A program made the translations under genes and the position numbers. DNA of 64,000 bases. Origin: Lachnospiraceae bacterium. GTDB lineage: Bacteria; Bacillota; Clostridia; Lachnospirales; Lachnospiraceae. The notes under the pieces are model-generated. The model was not told the origin of the DNA. It searched no databases and was given only the letters and a program-made list of their open reading frames with translations. The stretch is taken from positions 216,012 to 280,011 of the forward strand of contig DNUZ01000024.1 in the NCBI GenBank assembly GCA_003507655.1. The letters are read 5' to 3'. Of this stretch, positions 9,522-16,951 are shown piece by piece; position 1 is the stretch's first letter; every line of letters starts with the position of its first letter.

Positions 9522-9556
9522 AAAAGACATCAGGCTTTTTGCCCGGTGTCTTTTTG
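9522..9556 (+). terminator. Rho-independent terminator after the TPR gene
   Basis: AAAAGACATCAGGC/GCCCGGTGTCTTTT hairpin with a T-rich loop and a trailing T run. Confidence 0.85.
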
Positions 9557-9650
9557 ATTATAAAAAATGCTCCATAGTGCAGCAGTTTTTATGATATGAA
9601 ACCAATCTATGATACAAGAAAAAATTATAAGAAAGATAGAGGAGAGGTAT

Positions 9651-9974
9651 ATGATATTTCAGTATGAATTAAAAGACAACAGTCTTCGGGTCATGGTGCC
9701 AAAAGAACTTGATCACCACAGTTCCATTGATCTGCGTTCGCAAACGGATATGTTACTTCAAACGTATCATGTGAAAAATCTGGTTTTTGATTTTAAAGAT
9801 ACGGAGTTTATGGACAGCTCCGGAATCGGCATGATGATCGGGCGGTGCAAAAACATGGATTTTACGGGTGGAGAAGTTCGGGCAGAGCATATGAATGGAC
9901 GTATCCGAAAGATTTTTTTGTTGTCAGGATTGCATAAAATGGTAAAGATTGAGGAAGGCGGAGAAGAAGAATGA
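9651..9974 (+). CDS. spoIIAA: Anti-sigma-F factor antagonist SpoIIAA
   Basis: This 107-residue STAS-domain protein frees sigma-F in the forespore by binding SpoIIAB. The phosphorylation site is in FMDSSGIG, with Ser57 as the likely phosphorylated residue. The frame is open from 9609, but AGAGGAGAGG places the start at the ATG at 9651, where the sequence MIFQYELKDNSLRV aligns with the family N-terminus. It is first in the spoIIAA-spoIIAB-sigF operon and overlaps spoIIAB by four bases (ATGA). Confidence 0.95.
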   Translation: MIFQYELKDNSLRVMVPKELDHHSSIDLRSQTDMLLQTYHVKNLVFDFKDTEFMDSSGIGMMIGRCKNMDFTGGEVRAEHMNGRIRKIFLLSGLHKMVKIEEGGEEE

Positions 9975-10405
9975 GAAAAAATGAGATGTATATGAGTTTT
10001 TTGGCAGATTCCGTGAATGAGAGTCTTGCGCGTATTACCGTTGCGGCATTTGCAATGGAGTTAAATCCTACGATGGAGGAAATTGAAGATATCCGCACTT
10101 CCGTTTCGGAGGCGGTGACAAACGCAATTATCCATGGCTACGAAGAAAAAGAAGGAATGGTAGAGATCCACTGTGTACTCTTAGACCGGTTATTACATAT
10201 TGAGATCAAGGATAACGGAAAAGGAATTCCTGATGTGGAAAAAGCAAAACAGCCGTTTTATACGACAAAACCGGAGTGTGAGCGTTCCGGAATGGGGTTT
10301 GCTTTTATGGAGGCATTTATGGATTCCGTGAAAGTGGAGTCTGAGCTGCATATCGGAACTAGGATTACGATGGAAAAGGAGATAGGGAAAGTAGAGGATG
10401 AGTGA
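9971..10405 (+). CDS. spoIIAB: Anti-sigma-F factor / serine kinase SpoIIAB
   Basis: The 144-residue GHKL-ATPase-fold protein binds sigma-F and phosphorylates SpoIIAA. The N box (SEAVTNAIIHGYE), G1 box (IKDNGKGIPDVEKA) and G2 region (SGMGFAFMEAFMD) are all present, and the length is usual for the family. The gene overlaps spoIIAA by ATGA at its start and sigF by 8 bases at its end, which fits the fixed stoichiometry this switch requires. Confidence 0.96.
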   Translation: MRKNEMYMSFLADSVNESLARITVAAFAMELNPTMEEIEDIRTSVSEAVTNAIIHGYEEKEGMVEIHCVLLDRLLHIEIKDNGKGIPDVEKAKQPFYTTKPECERSGMGFAFMEAFMDSVKVESELHIGTRITMEKEIGKVEDE

Positions 10406-11153
10406 TTTTACGGAAAGGCTTACCAGGGCACATACAGGAGATGAAAAGGCCAGGGAAGAGCTGATTCTGGAGAATCGTCCGTTAGTCTATGCGGTGGTCA
10501 AGCGTTTTGAGTACCGGGGCTATGACAGGGAAGAACTCTTTCAGATCGGAATGATAGGTCTGATGAAAGCGATTGATCGTTTTGATACAAAGTACGAGGT
10601 GGCATTTTCCACCTATGCCGTACCGTTGATCACGGGGGAATTGAAACGTTTTTTTCGGGATAATTCCATGATGAAGGTTTCGAGAGGTTTAAAGGAACAG
10701 GGATACCATATTGCAAAAGCAAGGGAAAAAATTGAGCAGGAAAAAGGCAGGGATGCCACCTTAGAGGAAATTTCAAAAGAGACGGGGCTTAGTACCGAGG
10801 AAATCCTTATGGCAACGGAGGCGAATCGGGAAGTCTCTTCTTTATCGCAGAGCATTTATGAAAAAGACGGCAGTGAGATTTCGTTAGAAGAGCAGTTGTC
10901 TGCAAAAGGCGGGGCAGTTCCGGCAGGGAGTGACCAGTCCGGGGAAGGAGATTATGAAAAAGAATTTGTGGTCAACCGGATCTTAGTGGAGCAGCTTTTA
11001 GGAGAGTTAAACGAAAAAGAGCGGAAGCTGATCACGCTGCGGTATTTTGAAGAAAAAACACAGGTACAGGCTGCAAAGGAATTAGGGGTCAGCCAGGTAC
11101 AGGTTTCGCGTTTAGAAAAGAAGATCCTATTGAGGCTGCGAAAGCGTGTCTAA
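10398..11153 (+). CDS. sigF: Sporulation sigma factor F
   Basis: The 251-residue sigma-70 family protein has region 2 (ELFQIGMIGLMKAIDRFD, with the core-binding and -10 recognition helices AFSTYAVPLI), region 3 (about 105-145) and region 4 (KERKLITLRYFEEKTQVQAAKELGVSQVQVSRLEKKIL). Order and overlap with spoIIAA and spoIIAB identify it as sigma-F, the first forespore-specific factor. A low-similarity insert (KGGAVPAGSDQSGEG, about 170-185) separates regions 3 and 4. The 3' end runs into an unusual downstream gene. Confidence 0.96.
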   Translation: MSDFTERLTRAHTGDEKAREELILENRPLVYAVVKRFEYRGYDREELFQIGMIGLMKAIDRFDTKYEVAFSTYAVPLITGELKRFFRDNSMMKVSRGLKEQGYHIAKAREKIEQEKGRDATLEEISKETGLSTEEILMATEANREVSSLSQSIYEKDGSEISLEEQLSAKGGAVPAGSDQSGEGDYEKEFVVNRILVEQLLGELNEKERKLITLRYFEEKTQVQAAKELGVSQVQVSRLEKKILLRLRKRV

Positions 11154-11214
11154 AGAAAAAAGAAGAGTCATCCGATATTATTTACAAATAGGAACAATCA
11201 TGTGGGGTGACAAT

Positions 11215-12270
11215 ATGAGCAGGATAACATCGTATGGAAAGCAGAGCATAACGGATTTATTAGGAAAAATGAATCAGGCAGAGAATGCAATAAATCAGGC
11301 GGATAAAACAGAAGATGGAAAGAGTACAAAAAAAGATAAGAGCAAAGTATTTGCAGGCGACCTGAATCTGATTGATGATCCGGTAACTAAAAAACGGAAA
11401 GAGGCACAGCAAAAAGCTCTGAAGGTCGTAAAGGATGCCTGGGATATCGACCGTTCTATTGATGCGGATATCCAGGAGCAAAGAGATCACTATGACAAAA
11501 TGAAGACTTTGTACAGTGAGGCACAGGATGAGGTTTTAAAGATCAATGACCAAAAAAAGGCATTGAGAGAGCAGCACATGGTAGAGCCGGATTCCCAGGA
11601 ACAAAAAGATTTAGAACTCTTAGAGAAAAGACAGGTTTGCATGAGTGGAAAATTCAATATTGAGTTGACCGAGGAGGAGTGGAAACGCTGTGAAGAAATC
11701 GATAAGGCTGGACTGACCAACTACCAGGAACAGGCATTAGAATTAAATAAACGGAGTATCCATTTCCGGAAGGAACTCAAGGAAGCCCAAAAGGGTATGA
11801 AGGAGGATGTAGCCAAGATCAAGGCAATCCGTTTGGAACGTTTGAAGTCAGATCCTATGGTAGAAGCAGAGAAAAATGCAGATCAGATCATGGAAAATGC
11901 GAGCAAGGAAATTATCGGTCTGTTGAAACAGGAAGCCATAGACAACATGGATGAAAAGCAGCAGGAAGCTGAAGAAAAGGCGAAAGATACCAAGGAAGAG
12001 AAGAAAGAGGAAGAAAAAAAGTTAGAGGAGCAGAAGTTAGAACGGGCAAAACAGGAAGCTATGATGATGCAGACCAAAGAAGCGGCAAGAAAAATCCGGG
12101 CACAGCAGAAGCGCGTGGAGGCATCGGATGTGGATATGGGAGAGATCGTGACCCTTGCAAGAGACTACCGTCAGCCGGAAAATGTGTCGCAGACTTTGAA
12201 TGAGATCAAGAATAATATGAAACTGTTAGAGGCGGATTTGAAGGGAATCCAGGTGGATGAAGAGGGATAA
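11215..12270 (+). CDS. Coiled-coil protein of unknown function behind sigF
   Basis: The 351-residue protein is highly charged and predicted to be mostly helical, with long coiled-coil stretches (about 90-215 and 245-315). It has no signal peptide, membrane span or cysteine-rich motif. The frame is open back to a GTG at 11146 inside sigF, but GGGGTGA at 11204-11210 points to the ATG at 11215, 61 bases after sigF. The segment MNQAENAINQADK repeats Asn-Gln-Ala units near residue 20. Position after sigF suggests co-transcription at the onset of sporulation, but neither family nor function is recognised. Confidence 0.75.
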   Translation: MSRITSYGKQSITDLLGKMNQAENAINQADKTEDGKSTKKDKSKVFAGDLNLIDDPVTKKRKEAQQKALKVVKDAWDIDRSIDADIQEQRDHYDKMKTLYSEAQDEVLKINDQKKALREQHMVEPDSQEQKDLELLEKRQVCMSGKFNIELTEEEWKRCEEIDKAGLTNYQEQALELNKRSIHFRKELKEAQKGMKEDVAKIKAIRLERLKSDPMVEAEKNADQIMENASKEIIGLLKQEAIDNMDEKQQEAEEKAKDTKEEKKEEEKKLEEQKLERAKQEAMMMQTKEAARKIRAQQKRVEASDVDMGEIVTLARDYRQPENVSQTLNEIKNNMKLLEADLKGIQVDEEG

Positions 12271-12286
12271 GAAATATTCATTGTCA

Positions 12287-12299
12287 CTGGTTCGACCAG
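12287..12299. promoter_or_regulatory. FadR/GntR-type operator, upstream copy
   Basis: CTGGT-TCG-ACCAG perfect inverted repeat, matching the TGGTNNNACCA core of FadR-subfamily GntR operators. It shares CTGGTNNGACCAG with the second site at 12413-12425 and lies 72 bases before the -35 box. Confidence 0.6.
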
Positions 12300-12371
12300 C
12301 AACCAGAAGGGGCGTATTCACGAAAAAATCACGAAAAATATGTAAAAAGTAGTAGAAAATCGTTAAAAAAC

Positions 12372-12400
12372 TTGTAATTTCATTAAAAAAGTATTAAAAT
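12372..12400 (+). promoter_or_regulatory. Promoter of the DUF5692 gene
   Basis: TTGTAA (12372-12377), 17-base spacer, TAAAAT (12395-12400). The second FadR-type palindrome begins 10 bases after the -10 box, over the expected transcription start. Confidence 0.6.
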
Positions 12401-12410
12401 TGGACTCATC

Positions 12411-12427
12411 GGCTGGTATGACCAGCC
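12411..12427. promoter_or_regulatory. FadR/GntR-type operator at the transcription start
   Basis: GGCTGGT-ATG-ACCAGCC perfect 7-bp inverted repeat with the same core as the site at 12287-12299. A repressor bound here would block RNA polymerase. Confidence 0.65.
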
Positions 12428-12472
12428 AAAGAATATCATATATTTAAGTAGCATTGAAGGAGGAAAGAAGAT

Positions 12473-13531
12473 ATGTTATTCAACCTTTATGGCGATAACG
12501 CCATGTGGCAGCTTCTCGGATGGGTCCTGGTATTTGCCGGATTAGTTATCTGTAATGAAATTGCCCGTCGTACAAAAGCAGGAGGAGTATTCTTTTTCCT
12601 GATCTTACCACTTGCATTGACAGTTTATTTTATTGCCATCGCAGTAGGCGCAGCAAACGGCGCAGAGTGGGCATTAAACAACCAGACACATAAATACATG
12701 AACGGTTGGTTCCATTATGCGAAGCTGTATGCAGCAGTAGCAGGATGTATTGGTTTCATGATGCTCAAATACAAATGGGGCATTGGAAAGAAAGAATGGT
12801 TTAAACCATTCCCATTCATCATCGTAGCAATTAACATTTTAATCGCAGTATGTTCTGACTTTGAGTCTGCGATCAGAGGTGCACAGGCATTTGCTGAGAC
12901 CGGTTCCAGATACTGGTTATCTAACGAGGGCGTATGGCTCTACGGTGGATGGTGGAACTGGGTAAACGGTATTGCCGGAATTCTTAACATCTTCTGTATG
13001 ACAGGATGGTGGGGAATCTACACATCCAAGAAAAAAGATGATATGTTATGGCCTGATATGACATGGCAGTTCATCTTAGCATACGATGTATGGAACTTTA
13101 CTTATACATACCTGAACCTTCCTACACATAGCTGGTACTGTGGTATTGCATTATTATTAGCACCTACATTCGCAGCAATGTTCTGGAACAAGGGTGGTTG
13201 GATCCAGAACCGTGCAAATACTTTAGCAACATGGTGTATGTTCGCACAGGTATTCCCATTATTCCAGGTAGGATCTAAGTTTGCAGTATTACCATCTCTT
13301 TATGGAAAAGAGTGGACAAATGGTTTAGAGTTAGCTACAGCAGCTCAGCCTGCATATGCAAACCCAACAGCTCAGGGTGTAATGGCAATCCTTGCAATCG
13401 TTGTAAACGTACTTTGCATTACCATTATCATCAAACGTTCTCTTGAGCAGAAGAAGAACCCATACAAGAACGAAATCTTTACAGATCAGAAAGACTTCCA
13501 GATTGCTATGGCAAGAGCTGAAGAGCAGTAA
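12473..13531 (+). CDS. DUF5692 family polytopic membrane protein
   Basis: The 352-residue protein has about nine hydrophobic spans and an unusually high tryptophan and aromatic content (GVWLYGGWWNWVNGIAG, CMTGWWGIYTSKKKDDMLWPDMTW). It agrees with the DUF5692 family seen in gut Clostridia, whose function is unknown. Conserved polar residues inside spans (DFESAIRGAQAFAE, YDVWNFTYTYLNLPTHSWYCG) suggest a transporter or membrane enzyme rather than a structural protein. AGGAGG precedes the ATG. Codon use is strongly biased toward preferred codons, as in highly expressed genes. Two FadR-type palindromes flank its promoter, so it is probably switched by a GntR regulator that is not encoded in this window. 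Confidence 0.8.
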   Translation: MLFNLYGDNAMWQLLGWVLVFAGLVICNEIARRTKAGGVFFFLILPLALTVYFIAIAVGAANGAEWALNNQTHKYMNGWFHYAKLYAAVAGCIGFMMLKYKWGIGKKEWFKPFPFIIVAINILIAVCSDFESAIRGAQAFAETGSRYWLSNEGVWLYGGWWNWVNGIAGILNIFCMTGWWGIYTSKKKDDMLWPDMTWQFILAYDVWNFTYTYLNLPTHSWYCGIALLLAPTFAAMFWNKGGWIQNRANTLATWCMFAQVFPLFQVGSKFAVLPSLYGKEWTNGLELATAAQPAYANPTAQGVMAILAIVVNVLCITIIIKRSLEQKKNPYKNEIFTDQKDFQIAMARAEEQ

Positions 13532-13548
13532 GAAGAATAGAAATTGTG

Positions 13549-13583
13549 AGAAGACATGGAGGAAACTCTGTGTCTTCTTTTTT
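13549..13583 (+). terminator. Rho-independent terminator after the DUF5692 gene
   Basis: AGAAGACA/TGTCTTCT hairpin ending in a T6 run. Confidence 0.75.
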
Positions 13584-13610
13584 GTGTGATCTGTTAGGAA
13601 GGGTAATGTT

Positions 13611-13769
13611 CAGCGAGCTCCTGACGATTATTCCAGGTTTCCTTGTGCTAAGCATTCCGATGAACCTCCTTAAAAGCAGGAAGCGTGTTCGCCAGAGGGC
13701 TCCACGCTTCCGGGAGTTTCATCTCCATAGCACAAAAAGAAACTTTTCATAATCGTCGGGAGCTCGCTG
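13611..13769. repeat. Structured intergenic repeat, family 1, copy A
   Basis: A 159-base element closed by a 21-bp stem (13611-13631 with 13749-13769, a single G-T pair). Inside, GTTTC plus TTGTGC pair with GCACAA plus GAAAC, and GGAAGCGTG pairs with CACGCTTCC around the loop TTCGCCAGAGGGCTC. A second copy at 22608-22760 keeps the loops but changes both stems in a compensating way. An open frame of 68 codons crosses it by chance; its only conservation is at base-pairing level. It may be a structured RNA or a small mobile palindromic element. Confidence 0.75.
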
Positions 13770-14000
13770 GGATATACGCTTTCTAATGTGGTTGGGGGAG
13801 GAAGGAGTTCTACGTTGAGATTTTTGAGAAGGTGCTGCCGAGTAATTGTGGTGAAATAGAACTAGATATATTATATGTAAAACGGTCTTGATTTCAGAAA
13901 TGGGATATGTTATGTAAATCTAATGATTTATAGAACATTTAGAGACCATTTACAAACAAGTCATAAATCATCTTAAATTTTCCATATAAACACAATGTAG
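13770..14000. other. AT-rich gap without a recognised gene
   Basis: Between the two structured elements there is AT-rich sequence with stops in all frames. I see no ribosome binding site followed by a plausible ORF and no clear promoter. Confidence 0.5.
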
Positions 14001-14007
14001 CTGTCCT

Positions 14008-14165
14008 CGACTATCCTCACAGACAGTTGCGAGGCTTCCGTCGTGAGGAGCACACTGCCGCTCATGTTTTGTGCCTGTTTGAGCCTGTAGGGCGAGTTGC
14101 ACAAAACATGAGTAAAAAGGCGTGGGCGACGAACAGGAAACGCAGCATGTCAGTGGGGATAGCCG
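14008..14165. ncRNA. Candidate structured RNA or palindromic element of unknown family
   Basis: Nested inverted repeats define a multi-stem fold. The outer stem is CTATCC plus CAC plus GACA (14011-14025) against TGTC plus GTG plus GGATAG (14148-14162). A second stem pairs TTCCGTCG (14036-14043) with CGAC..GGAA. A perfect 14-bp stem, CTCATGTTTTGTGC (14061-14074) with GCACAAAACATGAG (14099-14112), closes a 24-base loop. No open frame of note runs through it. Strand is not determined. I do not recognise an Rfam family. Confidence 0.5.
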
Positions 14166-14312
14166 AAAACAGCGTATGATATAAAGATAAGTATCTAAAT
14201 CAAAATAGACGATATTTTAAAACTGTCAGAAAATCTTGATACAATTCCGCCGAAATCCATAAAAAAGTAACGAGCCAGAAAAATCTTTTTCTGTCTCTCC
14301 CTTCATTCACAC

Positions 14313-14340
14313 TTTACAGAACTCAAAATCAGTGTATAAT
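14313..14340 (+). promoter_or_regulatory. Promoter of the YoaK-type gene
   Basis: TTTACA (14313-14318), 16-base spacer, TATAAT (14335-14340). Confidence 0.65.
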
Positions 14341-14373
14341 GTAGTGCGGGAAGGGAGAGAGGAGCGTGATGGA

Positions 14374-15075
14374 ATGGCAGGTTTGGAGAATCCTGTAGAG
14401 GAATTGATCGTAGAAAACAAGCAGATGTCGGAAGCATTTTGTAATAGCCTGTTTTTAGCGTTATCGGGAGGATTTCAGGATGCCTATACCTACAATTCAA
14501 GAGGCAAGGTGTTTTCAAACGCACAGACTGGCAATGTGGTACTGATGAGCCAGCATTTTATGGAGGGACGCTGGCAGGAAGGAATCCGTTATCTGCTGCC
14601 ACTGTTGGCATTTGCGGTGGGAGTGTTTATTGCAGAGAGGATACAGTATCGGCACCGATATGCAAAACGTCTGCATTGGAGACAGGGCATTTTGTTAGCG
14701 GAGATCGCCATTCTGTTTATCGTAGGTTTTATGCCTGAAAAATGGAATCTTCCGGCAACGATCATGGTATCTTTTGCATGTGCTATGCAGGTACAGACCT
14801 TCCGGAAAGTCGGAGGTTATTCCTATGCAAGTACCATGTGTATCGGAAATTTAAGGAGTGGTACCGCAGCATTGTCCGTTTGGTACAGGGAGAAAAAACC
14901 GGAGCAGTTAGAGCAGGCACTTTACTATTTTGGAATCATCTTCTTTTTTGCCATAGGAGCAGGAATCGGTGGAATCTTATCCATAAGATTTGGTTTACAT
15001 ATCATATGGGTTTCCTGCGTCTTTTTATTGATCAGTTTTAGCCTGATGTTTGTAGAAACTTTAAAGAAAAAGTAA
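14374..15075 (+). CDS. DUF1275 (YoaK-type) membrane protein
   Basis: The 233-residue product has six hydrophobic spans and the DUF1275 signature in its first half (ALSGGFQDAYTYNSRGKVFSNAQTGNVVLM, where the AQTGN motif is typical). The family is widespread and of unknown transport or enzymatic function. The frame is open back to a GTG at 14332, but that codon lies inside the promoter's -10 region, and AGAGAGGAG supports the ATG at 14374. It is monocistronic. Confidence 0.85.
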   Translation: MAGLENPVEELIVENKQMSEAFCNSLFLALSGGFQDAYTYNSRGKVFSNAQTGNVVLMSQHFMEGRWQEGIRYLLPLLAFAVGVFIAERIQYRHRYAKRLHWRQGILLAEIAILFIVGFMPEKWNLPATIMVSFACAMQVQTFRKVGGYSYASTMCIGNLRSGTAALSVWYREKKPEQLEQALYYFGIIFFFAIGAGIGGILSIRFGLHIIWVSCVFLLISFSLMFVETLKKK

Positions 15076-15164
15076 AAAATAAGACGGATACACCAAAAGA
15101 ACGTTGAAATAAGGAATTATGCGAATTTTTTACATAAAAATGCGTAAAAGTAAAAATTTCACAG

Positions 15165-15192
15165 TTGACATTTGACATATTTGGTGTATAAT
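15165..15192 (+). promoter_or_regulatory. Promoter of the amino acid ABC operon
   Basis: TTGACA (15165-15170), 16-base spacer, TATAAT (15187-15192); a second TTGACA overlaps at 15172-15177. Confidence 0.75.
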
Positions 15193-15204
15193 TATAACAA
15201 TTCG

Positions 15205-15234
15205 ATGGAGAAGGTCATACTTTCTCCATTTTTT
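15205..15234 (+). terminator. Terminator-like hairpin in the leader of the ABC operon
   Basis: ATGGAGAA/TTCTCCAT-type stem followed by six T residues, beginning about 6 bases after the expected transcription start and ending 35 bases before the start codon. It could act as an attenuator, but no anti-terminator is visible. Confidence 0.6.
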
Positions 15235-15268
15235 GTTGTAGTTGACATAATTCTAAGGAGGAGCAAGG

Positions 15269-16129
15269 ATGAAAAGGAAATTAATTGGAGTAATTTTAAT
15301 GGCAGTGATGGTTTGCTCACTGGCAGCATGTGGTTCAAAAGAGACCAAGGAAACAAAAGCAGACGCAGATAAGTCAGGAACACCGGTTTTAAGAGTAGCA
15401 ATGGAATGTGGCTATGCACCATATAACTGGACACAGTCAGATGACTCGAACGGAGCAGTTCCGATCGAGGACAGCAAAGATTATGCGTATGGATACGATG
15501 TTATGATGGCAAAGAAGATTGCAGATAAATTAGGCTGTGAGCTTCAGATCGTAAAACTGGACTGGGATTCTTTAATTCCTGCAGTACAGTCAGGAACCGT
15601 GGATTGTGTTATCGCAGGTCAGTCAATTACTTCTGACAGAAAAGAAATGGTAGATTTTACAGAGCCATATTATTATGCATCCATCGTTACTTTAGTAAAA
15701 TCTGATGGAAAATATGCAGATGCAAAAGGAATCAGCGATCTTGCAGGTGCAACCTGTACATCACAGCTTGGAACAATCTGGTACGACAATTGTCTGCCAC
15801 AGTTAAAAGATGCGAATATCCAGCCGGCACAGGAATCCGCTCCGGCAATGTTAGTAGCATTAGAGAGTGGCCGTACAGATTTAGTAGCAACAGATATTCC
15901 GACAGCAAAAGCAGCATGTGTTGCTTATCCGGATCTGAAGATTTTAGATTTTACAGATACAGATGATAACTACAAAGTATCCGATGAAGATATCAACATT
16001 GGTATTTCTGTGAAAAAAGGAAATACAGAGCTTACAGACAAGATCAACAGCGTATTAAAAGAGATGACAACAGAGGACTTTGACTCTATGATGGACGAGG
16101 CAATTTCTGTTCAGCCGTTATCCGAGTAA
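15269..16129 (+). CDS. Amino acid ABC transporter, substrate-binding lipoprotein
   Basis: The 286-residue protein starts with a lipoprotein signal peptide ending in LAAC (Cys21 as the lipidation site). A solute-binding fold of the SBP_bac_3 type follows, with the usual landmarks APYNWTQ, YGYDVMMAKKIADKLG, DCVIAGQSITSDRKEMVDFTEPYY and the hinge GTIWYDNC. These binding proteins capture polar amino acids or cystine outside the cell. AAGGAGGAG precedes the ATG. The permease and ATPase follow in the same direction. The substrate cannot be set from sequence. Confidence 0.92.
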   Translation: MKRKLIGVILMAVMVCSLAACGSKETKETKADADKSGTPVLRVAMECGYAPYNWTQSDDSNGAVPIEDSKDYAYGYDVMMAKKIADKLGCELQIVKLDWDSLIPAVQSGTVDCVIAGQSITSDRKEMVDFTEPYYYASIVTLVKSDGKYADAKGISDLAGATCTSQLGTIWYDNCLPQLKDANIQPAQESAPAMLVALESGRTDLVATDIPTAKAACVAYPDLKILDFTDTDDNYKVSDEDINIGISVKKGNTELTDKINSVLKEMTTEDFDSMMDEAISVQPLSE

Positions 16130-16153
16130 TCAATTAAAAAGGGGTTAGATAAC

Positions 16154-16939
16154 GTGATTTCAAACATGAACTTTTGGGAACGTATTCTCTATCTGTTACA
16201 GGAATATGGAACCTCCTATTTAAAAGGTGCAGGAACAACACTTGTGATTGCACTCGTATCGACAGCAATCGGTTGTCTGATAGGATTTATCGTCGGAATC
16301 ATCCAGACGATTCCGGAGGACAAGCAGAGAGATTCGCTGTTAAAAAAGATTGTTTTAAAGATTGTAAAAATTATTTTAAAGATTTATGTGGAAGTATTCC
16401 GTGGAACGCCGATGATCGTGCAGGCAGTGTTTATTTACTATGGAGCCGCACAGATTTTTAACATCCAGATGGGAATGTGGCAGTCTGCATTTTTAATCGT
16501 ATCGATCAATACCGGTGCGTATATGGCAGAATCCGTGCGTGGTGGAATCATTTCCGTCGATCCGGGACAGACCGAAGGTGCAAAGGCAATTGGAATGACA
16601 CATGTACAGACAATGACCAATGTCATTCTGCCACAGGCATTTCGGAATATTTTACCGCAGATCGGCAACAACCTGATCATCAACATCAAGGATACTTCCG
16701 TATTGTCCATTATCAGTATTGTAGACTTGTTCTTTGTACATAAGAGCGTGGCAGGTGCGTTGTATACCTATTTTGAATCCGCAGTGATCGTAATGTGTAT
16801 GTATCTGATCATGACATTAGCAGCGTCTAAACTGCTCCGTTTATGGGAGAAAAAGATGGATGGTTCACAGAACTATGAATTAGTCGATGTCATGGGGATC
16901 GGAACCCAGCTGGGCGAAGAAGTAAAACGTGGAGAGTAG
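16154..16939 (+). CDS. Amino acid ABC transporter, permease
   Basis: This 261-residue HisM/GlnP-type permease has the N-terminal GxxxTxxxAxxS segment (GAGTTLVIALVSTAIGCLIG), the motif EVFRGTPMIVQ and the EAA loop (AYMAESVRGGIISVDPGQTEGAKAIGMT) that docks the ATPase. GGGG lies 9 bases before a GTG start at 16154; an ATG four codons later is the alternative. It probably works as a homodimer, since no second permease gene is present. Confidence 0.93.
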   Translation: MISNMNFWERILYLLQEYGTSYLKGAGTTLVIALVSTAIGCLIGFIVGIIQTIPEDKQRDSLLKKIVLKIVKIILKIYVEVFRGTPMIVQAVFIYYGAAQIFNIQMGMWQSAFLIVSINTGAYMAESVRGGIISVDPGQTEGAKAIGMTHVQTMTNVILPQAFRNILPQIGNNLIINIKDTSVLSIISIVDLFFVHKSVAGALYTYFESAVIVMCMYLIMTLAASKLLRLWEKKMDGSQNYELVDVMGIGTQLGEEVKRGE

Positions 16940-16951
16940 AGGAGGTTTCAT

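Noticed and set aside
13546..13752. 68-codon frame downstream of the DUF5692 gene and its relative at 22581-22769
   Set aside because: Both frames run across the family-1 structured repeat. The similarity of their peptides reflects conserved nucleotides in loops and stems, and neither has a ribosome binding site.
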